From the NCBI GenBank assembly GCA_021300015.1, contig JAJTFB010000006.1, positions 1 through 64,000 on the forward strand: a DNA stretch of 64,000 nt, in the 5' to 3' direction. Below, piece after piece: positions 26,871 through 36,066 of this stretch (its first letter is position 1; every line of letters starts with the position of its first letter). A program made the translations under genes and the position numbers. The notes beneath the pieces were generated by a model. That model saw nothing but the letters and a program-made list of their open reading frames with translations. It was not told the DNA's origin and ran no database searches. The stretch comes from Pirellula sp. (lineage in GTDB: Bacteria > Planctomycetota > Planctomycetia > Pirellulales > Pirellulaceae).

Positions 26871-27110
26871 ATGAATCCATTCGATATTCTCACAGAAATA
26901 CTCAACGCTGGTGCCGGCGCGCAGCAACCCCAGGGGGGTGGGCAACGTCGTCAGGCTCCCTCGGGTGCCGATATCTTGAAGGATATTCTCGGGGGTAGTG
27001 CGCCCAGTGGCCGCGATAACTCGACCTCCGGTGGGGTACAATTTCCAGGCAGCCCAAACAAGCTCCTCCCCAGCTATCCCAAGCCGAACAAGAGCAGATG
27101 GTCTTTTTGA
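26871..27110 (+). CDS. DUF533 protein, N-terminal part (reading frame 1 of a split gene)
   Basis: 79 residues from the ATG at 26871 (GAAAGG upstream). The peptide MNPFDILTEILNAGAG, a Gln/Gly-rich linker and ADILKDILGG resemble the N-terminal membrane-associating/linker part of DUF533 (YebE-like) proteins. The frame ends at TGA 27108-27110 after a stretch (PNKLLPSYPKPNKSRWSF) that is not family-like. The family's C-terminal TerB-like domain continues in the -1 frame, open from 27020. A switch at or just before the heptamer C CCA AAC (27053-27059) would give a continuous protein of about 188 residues. Either a programmed -1 frameshift, a one-base deletion (real or assembly error) or translational coupling to the ATG at 27098 explains this. 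Confidence 0.7.
   Translation: MNPFDILTEILNAGAGAQQPQGGGQRRQAPSGADILKDILGGSAPSGRDNSTSGGVQFPGSPNKLLPSYPKPNKSRWSF
27053..27059 (+). promoter_or_regulatory. candidate -1 frameshift slippery heptamer C CCA AAC
   Basis: In the frame of the upstream half the codons read agC CCA AAC, the X XXY YYZ arrangement needed for tandem -1 slippage. After slippage the frame continues Q-A-P-P-Q-L into the DUF533 C-terminal domain. GGTGGGG lies ~17 nt upstream; no strong downstream hairpin is evident by eye (only a 4-bp AGCT/AGCT pairing). Confidence 0.35.
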
Positions 27111-27436
27111 TCCGCGCGATGATCTATGCCGGAAAGGCCGACGGCAGGATCGATGCTAAGGAGCAGCAAGCGATCCTCGAGCGGATCGGCAATACCAACG
27201 AGTCGACCGTTCAGTTCCTGCGTCATGAGTTCGCCAATACGACGAGCGTTCGCGATTTCGCTTGGACGGTCCCTTTGGGGATGGAAGCTGCCGTTTATGC
27301 ATCTTCGCTTTCGACCATCGATGTCGACACCAAGGAGGAGATCGAGTACCTTCGCGAACTGGCCCATGGACTCCGTTTGCAGCCAAAGCTCTGCAATCAG
27401 ATCCATCAGCAGTACGGGGTCAAACCGATTTTCTAG
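27098..27436 (+). CDS. DUF533 protein, C-terminal TerB-like domain (split gene)
   Basis: 112 residues from the ATG at 27098, but the frame is open from 27020 and the upstream codons (QPKQAPPQLSQAEQEQ) are clearly protein-like. MVFLIRAMIYAGKADGRIDA, the acidic KEEIEYLRELAHGL and the all-helical layout are the DUF533/TerB-like domain. The TerB fold binds divalent metal in characterised relatives; its physiological role in DUF533 proteins is unknown. If translated alone from 27098, initiation would be by coupling to the stop of the upstream half, which it overlaps by 13 bp; the ribosome binding site is weak. glnS begins 42 bp downstream. Confidence 0.8.
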   Translation: MVFLIRAMIYAGKADGRIDAKEQQAILERIGNTNESTVQFLRHEFANTTSVRDFAWTVPLGMEAAVYASSLSTIDVDTKEEIEYLRELAHGLRLQPKLCNQIHQQYGVKPIF

Positions 27437-27478
27437 TAGTCAAACCAGCATCAGTGCCTTATACCCAAGTCAAGCATC

Positions 27479-29182
27479 GTGTCTCATCCAGCGGAAAACC
27501 CAGATTCTCACCACCACAAGAACTTCATCGAAACCGAAGTTGAAAAAGACTTTGGGACCAAGGAGTCCTTACAGGGTAGGAAGATTCAGACCCGTTTTCC
27601 GCCGGAACCCAATGGCTATCTGCACATTGGACATGCCAAAAGCATCTGCTTGAATTTTGGGCTCGCTCGAACCTACGGTGGCCAGTGCAACCTGCGGTTC
27701 GACGATACGAACCCTAGCAAAGAGAGCCAAGAGTACGTCGACTCGATCCAGCGCGACGTGCGTTGGCTCGGCTTTGATTGGGATAATCTTTTCTACGCTT
27801 CGGACTACTTCCAACAGCTCTACGATTGGGCTGTGCAGTTGATTCGCGAAGGCCATGCCTATGTGTGCGACCTCGACGCCGATCAAATGCGCGAGTACCG
27901 AGGCACCCTGACCGAGCCTGGCCGAAACAGTCCTTTTCGAGACCGCTCCGTCGAGGAGAACTTGGACCTGTTCCTCCGCATGAAGAACGGCGAGTTTGCC
28001 GAAGGTGCCCGAACGCTTCGAGCGAAAATCGACATGGAAGCGGCCAACTTCAACCTGCGAGATCCAGTCCTTTATCGGATCATGTTCGCTCACCACCATC
28101 GGACCGGAAACGACTGGTGCATCTACCCAATGTACGACTGGGCTCACGGTCAGTCCGATTCGATCGAAGGCATCACGCATTCGATCTGCACTTTGGAATT
28201 TGAAAACCATCGTCCCTTGTACGATTGGTTTTGCAAGACGCTTCGGATTTTTCATCCGCGACAAATGGAATTCGCTCGCTTGAATCTAAGCTACACGGTC
28301 ATGAGCAAGCGCAAACTGCTTCAGCTTGTGACCGAAAAGCATGTCGATGGATGGGACGACCCACGCATGCCTACCATCAGCGGATATCGACGTCGAGGAT
28401 ACACACCGGAGTCGCTCCGCAATTTTTGTGAGACGATCGGAGTGGCCCGATTCAACGGTGTGATCGATGTTCTGGTTCTGGAAAATGCGATCCGCGAGCA
28501 TCTCAATAAAACGACTTCGAGATACATGGCAATCCTCGACCCGGTCAAAATCACATTGACGAACTATCCAGAAGGTCAGGTCGAAGAGCTCGAGGCGGTC
28601 AACAACCCGGAAGACTCTGCGGCGGGCACTCGAAAAATCCCGTTTTCAAAAACCCTCTTTATCGAACGAGAGGACTTTATGGAAACTCCACCTTCGAAGT
28701 TCTTTCGGCTCAAGCCAGGTGGAGAGGTTCGTCTACGCTACGCCTACATCATCAAGTGCGAAGAGGTCATCAAGGATTCGGCTGGCAATATTGTTGAGCT
28801 GCGGTGCACTTACGACCCAGAGACCAAGAGCGGCTCTGGACCTGCTGCCGAGCGCAAGGTCAAAGGGACCATCCACTGGGTCAGCGCCAAGACGGGTCAC
28901 TGTGCCGAGGTCCGCCTCTACGATCGATTGTTCCTGTCGGAATCCCCCGAGAATGCCCCCGAGGGAAAAAGCTTCCTCGACAACATCAACCCCCAAAGCA
29001 AAACCATTCGGCACGCGGTGATCGAGCCTGCGTTGGCTCAAATCCAACCTGGAACCCGTGTTCAGTTCGAACGCAATGGGTATTACTGCGCCGACGAGGT
29101 CGACTCGCAGCCTGGGGCTCCCGTTTTCAATCGCGTGGTGACCCTCAAGGATACGTGGGCAAAAATCTCTGCTAAGGAATAG
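27479..29182 (+). CDS. glnS: glutamine--tRNA ligase
   Basis: 567 residues from a GTG start. Class I aminoacyl-tRNA synthetase of the GluRS/GlnRS family: [16 protein letters not shown] (HIGH motif), [15 protein letters not shown], and VMSKRKL (KMSKS equivalent). The beta-barrel anticodon-binding domains occupy residues ~345-560 ([19 protein letters not shown] near the end). The presence of GlnRS means that Gln-tRNA can be made directly; whether the GatCAB route also exists cannot be seen here. The 3' end overlaps the convergent serine hydrolase gene by 11 bp. Confidence 0.97.
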   Translation: MSHPAENPDSHHHKNFIETEVEKDFGTKESLQGRKIQTRFPPEPNGYLHIGHAKSICLNFGLARTYGGQCNLRFDDTNPSKESQEYVDSIQRDVRWLGFDWDNLFYASDYFQQLYDWAVQLIREGHAYVCDLDADQMREYRGTLTEPGRNSPFRDRSVEENLDLFLRMKNGEFAEGARTLRAKIDMEAANFNLRDPVLYRIMFAHHHRTGNDWCIYPMYDWAHGQSDSIEGITHSICTLEFENHRPLYDWFCKTLRIFHPRQMEFARLNLSYTVMSKRKLLQLVTEKHVDGWDDPRMPTISGYRRRGYTPESLRNFCETIGVARFNGVIDVLVLENAIREHLNKTTSRYMAILDPVKITLTNYPEGQVEELEAVNNPEDSAAGTRKIPFSKTLFIEREDFMETPPSKFFRLKPGGEVRLRYAYIIKCEEVIKDSAGNIVELRCTYDPETKSGSGPAAERKVKGTIHWVSAKTGHCAEVRLYDRLFLSESPENAPEGKSFLDNINPQSKTIRHAVIEPALAQIQPGTRVQFERNGYYCADEVDSQPGAPVFNRVVTLKDTWAKISAKE

Positions 29183-30809
29183 AGCCAAGTCGTTTGAGGT
29201 TCAATTCATAGAACCACAGATCGTCGTTGGGCACGTCCAAACGTATCGATTCGGCGTTTCCTTGTGCATCGAAGATAAAATGGGCCGAACCGGATTCGAA
29301 CCATGCGAAGGTCTTGTGCCATCGGATGGCGAACGTGTCGTAATGCATCAACTCCAAGTCGGCTTTAAGCTCTGGGTACGCAAGCAATTGCAACTGGAGT
29401 TTGCCGTCGTGGAGCGTGGTTTGTGCATCGCCGTACATCGCGCATCGGAACTTACCAACGTAGCTTTCCAAGGGATGGCTCGGTGCATCGGCGGGTTTCA
29501 CAGGCAGGGTTGCTTTTCGGATCCGTTCGTCAAAGGCTTGTCGACTACTGCGGAATTGGTCCAACCCCTCTTGGCTACGATCCCCGGCAGGCACCTTTAA
29601 AAATCCATCGATGACATGGTAGACGATCGCATTGCCGATCGGGGTCATGCTGTTGGTCAATACCACGACACCGAACCCGAGTTCAGGAATCATCAACTGC
29701 TCGGAGTACATTCCATCGTATCCTCCGCCGTGTCCAACAAGTTTCACGCCGTGATAGTCGGCCAACGACCAGCCTAGACCATAGGCGCGGAAATGGGTCG
29801 AGGGGATCCGCTGCGATCGGTTCATCGATACCGGGATGATCGAATGGGGTTGCATGGTTTCGTAGATTCGAGCTTTGCTCACCAACGCTCGACCTTGGGG
29901 ATCCACCCCCTGGCGCATCTGAAACTGCATCCAGCGAGCCATATCGGAAGCGTTCGAGAGGATCCCGCCGGCTGCGGCCATCGAATCCCAGTTCATCCAT
30001 TCGATGGGCTCCGAGCGATCCAGATAGGTCTTGTGGGGGGTTGCGACATTTTCAACTCCTCCGATCTGCCTGATCGACCATTTAGATCCGGTCATCTCAA
30101 GGGGGTCCAGGAGTCGGGTTTGAATGAACTGCCCCCAGGGGATCCCGGATACAGCCTCAATGACCTCGCCGGCGGCCAGGAACATCAGATTGGAATAGCC
30201 GTAGTTGGCGCGAAAGGGGAACTCGGGCTTTAGGGATACAGACCGCTGAAGAATCTCTTTGGGGCTATAAGGGGTTCCCCACCAAAGCAAATCTCCGCTG
30301 AAGGTCCCGAGTCCACTTCGGTGGCACAGCAGATCCCGGACCCTGATATCATTGCTTGCAAGGGGATCGGAGAGACGGAACCAGGGCAAGTGCTTTTGCA
30401 CCGGGTCATCCCAGTTGAGTTTTCCTTCGTCGACCAAAATTGCCAAGGCATCGGCGGTGAAGGCTTTGGTGTTCGAAGCGATTGCAAAAAGGGTTTGATC
30501 ATCGACGGGTTGTGTTTTTCCTCGTTCCCGGATCCCGTAACCTTTGCTCAGCAGAACTTGGTCCCGGGCTACAATCGCCACCGAGAGACCAGGTACTTGC
30601 CATGTCTCTCGGGTTTGCTCGATCCAACGATCCAAGGCGTCGATTTGCTCGGCACCGAGTTCGAATCGTTGAGTATCGGTAGCTTTTTGCAAGCCCACGG
30701 AGGTGTCTTGGGGGTAGCCCCAAGGGCAAGGCATAAGTGCTAGGACGCCGGCGAGCACCCAAGCGGATATCGGCCGTCTTTGGATCGCTTTTGGCACAAA
30801 ATCTTTCAT
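29172..30809 (-). CDS. serine hydrolase of the beta-lactamase (class C) / DD-peptidase family
   Basis: 545 residues with an N-terminal signal peptide (hydrophobic stretch ~15-30). Catalytic motifs: SNTK (Ser112, Lys115), YSN (Tyr205-Asn207) and a third HGGG motif ([10 protein letters not shown]) as in penicillin-binding-protein-like esterases and beta-lactamases. The C-terminal ~110 residues (from [13 protein letters not shown]) match the beta-rich DUF3471-type domain that often follows this hydrolase fold. Probably a periplasmic peptidase or esterase; activity on beta-lactams is not implied. It lies 29 bp downstream of the SDR gene, so the two are probably co-transcribed. Confidence 0.9.
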   Translation of the reverse strand: MKDFVPKAIQRRPISAWVLAGVLALMPCPWGYPQDTSVGLQKATDTQRFELGAEQIDALDRWIEQTRETWQVPGLSVAIVARDQVLLSKGYGIRERGKTQPVDDQTLFAIASNTKAFTADALAILVDEGKLNWDDPVQKHLPWFRLSDPLASNDIRVRDLLCHRSGLGTFSGDLLWWGTPYSPKEILQRSVSLKPEFPFRANYGYSNLMFLAAGEVIEAVSGIPWGQFIQTRLLDPLEMTGSKWSIRQIGGVENVATPHKTYLDRSEPIEWMNWDSMAAAGGILSNASDMARWMQFQMRQGVDPQGRALVSKARIYETMQPHSIIPVSMNRSQRIPSTHFRAYGLGWSLADYHGVKLVGHGGGYDGMYSEQLMIPELGFGVVVLTNSMTPIGNAIVYHVIDGFLKVPAGDRSQEGLDQFRSSRQAFDERIRKATLPVKPADAPSHPLESYVGKFRCAMYGDAQTTLHDGKLQLQLLAYPELKADLELMHYDTFAIRWHKTFAWFESGSAHFIFDAQGNAESIRLDVPNDDLWFYELNLKRLGSIP

Positions 30810-30838
30810 CGTCGCTTTCTAGGTTGATTGCAAAGGAC

Positions 30839-31711
30839 TCAAGTGCGGTTCATTTTCTTGCGAATGATACGATCGGCGAGACTTGGCCAGATGGCCATCA
30901 TCAGGGCCAGCAAGCGAGCTTTGGTAGGTACAATCAATTCCGATTTCCGCTCGAAGGCTGCTTGAAGTATTTTCTGGCTCAACCAATTGGGATCGAGTCG
31001 ATTGAGTGCGACGCCTCCGCCTGGGCGTTGGCTTGCCGGATCGAGACCGCGAGAATGAACGATATCCGCATACCGATCTAGCGTATCTTCACGTTGGATC
31101 GGCCCGGGGCATACCAAAAGGAAATGAACACCGCTGGAATCCGATTCGATTCGCCATTGGCGGTGAAGTCCCACCAGGGCATGTTTCGACATCGAATAGC
31201 CACCCATACCCGGCCCGGGTACGATTCCTGCAAGCGAGGCGATATTGACAACGACACCGCGGCTTTGGCATAGAGCCGGAAAACAAAACTGAGTCATGGC
31301 GTGGGTTGACAACACGTTGAGTTCGAATTGCTCGGTCAGGTCCGCTTGGGTCAATTGCCCGAGCAATCCACGGTCGGACTTCCCGACGGCATTGATCAGC
31401 AAATCGCAGCCTTGGACGGCCAGGACATCGCGGAGGGACTCGCCGGGTGCAGGATGGTTTGCGGATTCGACATCCGAGAGGGCTTTTTGGCCGACGGCCA
31501 TTTGGCGTACATCCAAAGAAACGATGCAGACGCTCTGTGCGCCGGCCTCAAGACACTGCTGTCGAACCATGGCCAAACGGTCCTCATCGCGGCCGATGAT
31601 GACGACATTGGCAGACTGTTGGGAAAGGGCCAAAGCCAGCGCTCGGCCAAGACCGTTGGATCCTCCGCTGATGACGGCTGTTCGGTTTTTCCAAGATTGG
31701 CTCGATCCCAT
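30839..31711 (-). CDS. short-chain dehydrogenase/reductase (SDR)
   Basis: 290 residues. Classical SDR layout: nucleotide-binding SGGSNGLGRALALAL (residues ~15-29), NAVGKSD region for NNAG, NIASLAG with the catalytic Ser, YSMSK with catalytic Tyr and Lys, and CPGPIQ after the sixth strand. The C-terminal ~50 residues (SQKILQAAFERKSELIVP... IIRKKMNRT) are basic and resemble the tail of membrane-associated SDRs such as those acting on lipid ketones. The substrate cannot be read. The start is 7 bp after the upstream PDZ gene's stop; serine hydrolase follows. Confidence 0.92.
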   Translation of the reverse strand: MGSSQSWKNRTAVISGGSNGLGRALALALSQQSANVVIIGRDEDRLAMVRQQCLEAGAQSVCIVSLDVRQMAVGQKALSDVESANHPAPGESLRDVLAVQGCDLLINAVGKSDRGLLGQLTQADLTEQFELNVLSTHAMTQFCFPALCQSRGVVVNIASLAGIVPGPGMGGYSMSKHALVGLHRQWRIESDSSGVHFLLVCPGPIQREDTLDRYADIVHSRGLDPASQRPGGGVALNRLDPNWLSQKILQAAFERKSELIVPTKARLLALMMAIWPSLADRIIRKKMNRT

Positions 31712-31718
31712 GGGAGGC

Positions 31719-32906
31719 TTATCGAACCGTCCGTTGACGCACCAAGTTCAAAAGGATTGGGATCCTCAATTCGGACGGTTGGGACAATCGGCCGCGGAGC
31801 GATTGGATCTCGCTCTGCGTGGCCGAACGGCCAAAGAGGTTGCGGTAGATATCATTGATGTACAGATCCATGTTTCCACGGAAACGGTCGGAGTACTCGG
31901 TGCTTGCGAGGAAGGTCGCATAGATCTCGTCGAGCGACTTGCCCCTGGCCAGTTCTCTTTGCCATACCGTGCTCTCTCGATCGGTCATCTGACGGCCCGC
32001 GAGTTGCTCGTACCAAATTCCAATTTGGTCGATGGGGCGTATGCCGGGGTTAATCCCGCCACCGGATCCTGAATTCGGACCTGGAACCAGGGTAACGGCG
32101 ACCCTTGGTGATCCGTTAGCAAGGTTGATCGCAGAGGGTGAATTCATTTGGAGTATTGGAAAGCCTCGTTGGACGACTTGAACATCCAGGGCGTACCGGT
32201 GATTGGGGCGTACCTGAGAAGGATCCAAATCGACTTGGAAGTCGATTGGCCATCTGCCGGTCAGTGGGACTTGGGTCTCCCCGAGCGAGACGTTTTGCCA
32301 TTGGGGATAGGTGGTATCGACGACGCGAGCGATGAGCATAGTGCCTGCTTGAGCCGGTGGGCGAGAGGCGGTATTGGCGCTACCGAAGACCGAGATCCCG
32401 AGGCCGGGGACGTTGCCGTAGAATTGGACGGGGATATTGACCAAACGTCCATCGCGGTGATTCCGGACGAGCAACAAGACTCGGCCCTGCGCATCGACAC
32501 GTCTTGCGAGTTCCTCGGAGATATCGAACGTTCGACCATTGATGATTCCAACTTGGTAGCCTCCGACGGCGATGATGATGTCTTGGGCTTCGATTCCCGA
32601 TTGCTGGGCGACTGAGCCGGGATTGACGCTTGTGACAAGTACGCCTGTGTCGGTATTTCTCGAGTAGATTCCCAGGCGAAAGTTGGTGGGCGGACGCTGG
32701 CCGGGTGGCAGGTACCTGCCTTGGGCCATGCTGTCGGGATTTCCAGCATCGCTAAATGGATCGTTATAGGTTCGGTCGCGATCACGGTCTTCTTGAGCCA
32801 AGCAATTCGAGAGGATCGAGGTACAGAGCATCATCGATATCCAGAGCAAGGCCATCAGGCGATGGAGCTTGGGGGTGGTCTTGAGTTGGGAGAGCAATCT
32901 GTTCAT
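31719..32906 (-). CDS. exported PDZ - YbaY-like - DUF4214-like multidomain protein
   Basis: 395 residues. A signal peptide covers residues ~1-38. Residues ~70-160 form a PDZ domain (GVLVTSVNPGSVAQQSGIEA, IIIAVGGYQVG). Residues ~185-275 look like a YbaY/YscW-type beta domain (GTMLIARVVDTTYPQW, then IDFQVDLDPSQVRPNHRYAL). After a Gly/Pro linker the C-terminal ~105 residues (IGIWYEQLAGRQMTDRESTV, FLASTEYSDRF, NDIYRNLFGRSAT) match DUF4214-type helical repeats found in surface proteins. This combination is unusual; it suggests a periplasmic scaffold. First gene of an apparent three-gene unit with the SDR and serine hydrolase. Confidence 0.82.
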   Translation of the reverse strand: MNRLLSQLKTTPKLHRLMALLWISMMLCTSILSNCLAQEDRDRDRTYNDPFSDAGNPDSMAQGRYLPPGQRPPTNFRLGIYSRNTDTGVLVTSVNPGSVAQQSGIEAQDIIIAVGGYQVGIINGRTFDISEELARRVDAQGRVLLLVRNHRDGRLVNIPVQFYGNVPGLGISVFGSANTASRPPAQAGTMLIARVVDTTYPQWQNVSLGETQVPLTGRWPIDFQVDLDPSQVRPNHRYALDVQVVQRGFPILQMNSPSAINLANGSPRVAVTLVPGPNSGSGGGINPGIRPIDQIGIWYEQLAGRQMTDRESTVWQRELARGKSLDEIYATFLASTEYSDRFRGNMDLYINDIYRNLFGRSATQSEIQSLRGRLSQPSELRIPILLNLVRQRTVR

Positions 32907-32998
32907 GTTGGCCTACTGTTTCTCTTTTGTGCTTCTCTGATGCGCTTCTGAGTTGGGCTTTGTGTTCCCGGAAATCGGTGAGGTTTTACACCGATAGG

Positions 32999-34063
32999 TC
33001 ACTTGAGCGTTTCCCAACCGAGCCGTTCTTGTTGCACGGCGATATCGGAACGGTCCAAGGGCACAAACCCATCCTTGATGAGCGTTTCCTGTCCGGCCCG
33101 ACTCAGGATAAATCGGGCCCACTCCTCGACGACTGGCGGCAGTTTTCCATTGTCATCCAAGGCGACAACGGCATTGAGGTTGCGGAGCAATGGATAGCCC
33201 AAGTTGACCGCTTGGCTATTTCTTGGCGAGACGATGCGTTGGCCCTCGACACCGATCGCAAGGGCACGAACCGAATCGGCCATCGCACGATTTGCGCTCA
33301 CGACGGCGATGGCCTCAGGCATCGCAGCGACGGCATCGACGATATCGAGCTGATTTTCTTTTTCGATCGTGATTGCTTTCGGACGATCTTTTAGATTCAA
33401 AAACCGCTCGGCCACTGACCGCAGTCCGTGGGATGGGACGATCAGTACATGGGTAAGCGGCTTATCGCCCAAGGGCCCATCGATGCCTAGATCTCCCCAT
33501 TTTTCGATTGTTTTATCGTTTGACAGGCTCATCGGTGAGTTCGTTTTGGGGTTCCATGCCAACGCGCGAAGCGGGTTGTCTTTATGGACGATGATCGAGA
33601 GAATGTCGTATCCGACATCGATGGCGATGAGTTTCTTTTTGACATCCTTGCTCCATTGTGAGAGTTCCTCGGGCGTGACTTCCCGGCTGAGCAGTCCGAT
33701 AGTTGCCGAAGCATCGGAAAACTTCTTAAACGATTCCTCGGAGCCTTGGCAGTCGATCTTGCTCGAGACCTCGGGATGGATTTTCGCGAAGTCTTCGGCC
33801 CACATCGTCGCGAGCGATTGCATCAGTGTTGAGCCGACGAATTCGAGTTGACCGGCGATGGGTTTGTCCGGTGCATACGCAGCGGCTTCCGTGAGCGCAT
33901 CGACGCTCAAAAGAACCGTTTCGGTGTTGCTCGGTTCGGGGACTCGAGGGCTCCCTGAGGTGCTATCTTGGCACAGGGCGTAGGTCGAGGATCCGAGGGC
34001 GAACGCTAAAAAGAGGAAAACCCCTGCGAGGCTTTTGCTGGTTTTTTCTAATACTCGGCTCAC
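32999..34063 (-). CDS. PstS-like phosphate/anion-binding periplasmic protein
   Basis: 354 residues from a GTG start with AAGGA upstream. A signal peptide ends near ALCQDS. The mature part has the type II periplasmic binding protein pattern of PstS: LEFVGSTLMQSLATMWAEDF, IDCQGSEESFKKFSDASATI, GLLSREVTPEEL, and AIDVGYDILSIIVHKDNP. The last third (PLLRNLNAVVALDDNGKLPP, RFILSRAGQETLIKDGFVPL) is also characteristic. The usual SGT/AGD anion-binding loops are divergent (GST, SATIG), so phosphate specificity is likely but unproven. No pstCAB genes are adjacent. Confidence 0.85.
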   Translation of the reverse strand: MSRVLEKTSKSLAGVFLFLAFALGSSTYALCQDSTSGSPRVPEPSNTETVLLSVDALTEAAAYAPDKPIAGQLEFVGSTLMQSLATMWAEDFAKIHPEVSSKIDCQGSEESFKKFSDASATIGLLSREVTPEELSQWSKDVKKKLIAIDVGYDILSIIVHKDNPLRALAWNPKTNSPMSLSNDKTIEKWGDLGIDGPLGDKPLTHVLIVPSHGLRSVAERFLNLKDRPKAITIEKENQLDIVDAVAAMPEAIAVVSANRAMADSVRALAIGVEGQRIVSPRNSQAVNLGYPLLRNLNAVVALDDNGKLPPVVEEWARFILSRAGQETLIKDGFVPLDRSDIAVQQERLGWETLK

Positions 34064-34219
34064 TGATACGCTTCCTTATCCGTCGAAATCGAGAACTTAA
34101 GTTCCCTTTATCATCTACGATTTGGCAATGCGTGGCAACTGCCCTGAATACGGCCCTGAATATGGTCCTCTTTGAATGTCGAGGCTAGGCGACAAGGGCT
34201 CATGGATACTTATAGATAC

Positions 34220-36001
34220 TCATTGATAACGGTCTGGGAAAAGCCACATCAAGATTCGGTAGGGCCAGGGTTGGGACCAAGGGTTGCCCCAAGGGATCAC
34301 CGCCGAGACGATGCCCAGGACGATGGCAAGATAGACTAGGCCGCGGAAAAAAGGCTTCGATGCGCATCGATCCAGAGCGGGAATCGCCAACCAAATCCAA
34401 CCTGGTATGATCCAAAACAGCCAGCGAAATCCACTTGAAACGCCGCCGTAATTGCGGTCCTCAATCTCCCGCGAAGCATAGAAAACCAGGCAAGCCAGCG
34501 TCACGCTCAGGAGGGCTGCTGCAATCCCGCGTTCGCTGAGCAACCAGCCTCGAATTCCCTTGAGAGGATTGGTATCGAGAGACTCGGTTCGGTATCCTGT
34601 TGATCGGCTGAGGGCCTCTGGGCCTTGGATGAGCCAGAAAATCGAGCCACAGAGCATCCAGAACCAAATCGGCGTGAGCGAAAAGACCCCATGGTGACCA
34701 ACCAAAAGATGGACCACGTAGTTCCATCGATCCGGCTCGCCCAAATCGACCCCTTTTTTGCTTCCTGGCAACCAATAGGATTTGGGATAATCGTACCAAT
34801 CGTCCCACTCGTAGATCGTCCAAGTACCCTTGGCAGGAGGATCTCTCGATGGGGGATCCGAGACGGCCAGGGCGACTCGGTAGGAAGTCGATTCATCGAT
34901 GACTTGGTAGACCCCATCGAGACGGGCTGGAATGATCCGAGCCTCTTCGGTGAGCATCGCATGGGTGCTTTGGGTCTGCTCGCGGATCGTGGCGATCCAG
35001 TTTTGCTGCTCGGGCAATCCCTTGATCGCCTTGAGATCGGCTTTCGCTTCGGTGGCCTGATTGAAGCTCGATAGATCCAGCTCTACTTTGGCGATACTTG
35101 TTCCCAAACCGCGATGGGAGTAGGGAGGTCGCCAATCGCCGTGCGCCCAGAGGTTGGTTAAGAGAAACGCAACAGCGATCGATGCGGAACCCAAGCCGAA
35201 GCCGATCAGCATCCGTTTGGGATCTGCCGCCAGTACGATTGCTCCGATGGCTGTGGCCCAGGCTAAGGCGGGGAGTTCACAAGCCACGCACAGAGCCGTT
35301 GCAATACCGAGGCTTAGCCAAGTATTCCAAGGAGCCGACGTTTGACTTTGTGCGGCTCTTAGGATCTGCCAAGCTAGGGCAAGGCTGATGGAAAAGAAGA
35401 TCGCTCCGTGCAGGTGGTTATTGAGGGTCACGACAAAGGTTGTCAAAAAAGTGCCCCAGATTGCAAGGGATAGAACGGCCATGCGAGTCCAAGCTCGCGG
35501 AACATGGGACTCCAACCAACGATGCAAGGAGCACCACCAGAGTGCAAGCGGGACTAGGTTCACAAGGATCAAAACGATTCGGCCGACCAAGTAGGGATCT
35601 TCGGTCAGGGATTTGCCTCGAAACGCGTAGGTCGCCATCATGACCGGTTTGGTGACGGCCGCGAGCATGAGAGTCAGCAAGGGAGGTTTGCTTGAGTAGC
35701 TATGCTCGATGCCGTCGGAGCCGCGGTGACGGACCATGTCGATCGTGTTCCATAGCTTGGACTTTCCCTTCGAGTCGAGAATTTCGACGATGGAGTCGAT
35801 TTCCCATCGCCCTTCTTGGGTCAGCGCTGCGATCGCACTCCAACGCGATCGATCGTTGGCACTGAGGAACGGGACCTCGTTGTTCACTGCGGTGATGCCC
35901 AGGATTCGAGCGGCTTGAACTGCGATGGCCAAGGTGATCATCCACCAGCCGATCGTGCGTGTCGAGATGCTTGGGGAACCATTTTCGAAGTCTTGGGTCA
36001 T
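34220..36001 (-). CDS. polytopic membrane protein, possibly GT-C-type glycosyltransferase
   Basis: 593 residues from the ATG at 36001 (a GTG two codons upstream is possible). About 12 hydrophobic segments. An early periplasmic loop contains NDRSRWSAIAALTQEGRW and YSSKPPLLTLMLAAV, a pattern I associate with planctomycete relatives of PMT/ArnT-type transferases, but the diagnostic DD or DE pair of that class is not clear (AVNNEVPFLSANDRSRW has one Asp). A large soluble loop (~300-430) follows. The gene lies 66 bp downstream of a GT2 enzyme of the polyprenyl-phosphate type, consistent with use of a lipid-linked sugar donor. That function is inference. Confidence 0.75.
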   Translation of the reverse strand: MTQDFENGSPSISTRTIGWWMITLAIAVQAARILGITAVNNEVPFLSANDRSRWSAIAALTQEGRWEIDSIVEILDSKGKSKLWNTIDMVRHRGSDGIEHSYSSKPPLLTLMLAAVTKPVMMATYAFRGKSLTEDPYLVGRIVLILVNLVPLALWWCSLHRWLESHVPRAWTRMAVLSLAIWGTFLTTFVVTLNNHLHGAIFFSISLALAWQILRAAQSQTSAPWNTWLSLGIATALCVACELPALAWATAIGAIVLAADPKRMLIGFGLGSASIAVAFLLTNLWAHGDWRPPYSHRGLGTSIAKVELDLSSFNQATEAKADLKAIKGLPEQQNWIATIREQTQSTHAMLTEEARIIPARLDGVYQVIDESTSYRVALAVSDPPSRDPPAKGTWTIYEWDDWYDYPKSYWLPGSKKGVDLGEPDRWNYVVHLLVGHHGVFSLTPIWFWMLCGSIFWLIQGPEALSRSTGYRTESLDTNPLKGIRGWLLSERGIAAALLSVTLACLVFYASREIEDRNYGGVSSGFRWLFWIIPGWIWLAIPALDRCASKPFFRGLVYLAIVLGIVSAVIPWGNPWSQPWPYRILMWLFPDRYQ

Positions 36002-36066
36002 GATCACTAGCCTGTAGAATTCAATTCATCGTTTTTTGCGATTCAGATCGGTAACCAGCACATGGA

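Noticed and set aside
29172-30809. Calling the serine hydrolase a beta-lactamase resistance gene
   Set aside because: Motifs are shared by esterases and DD-peptidases, and the C-terminal extra domain is typical of non-lactamase members.
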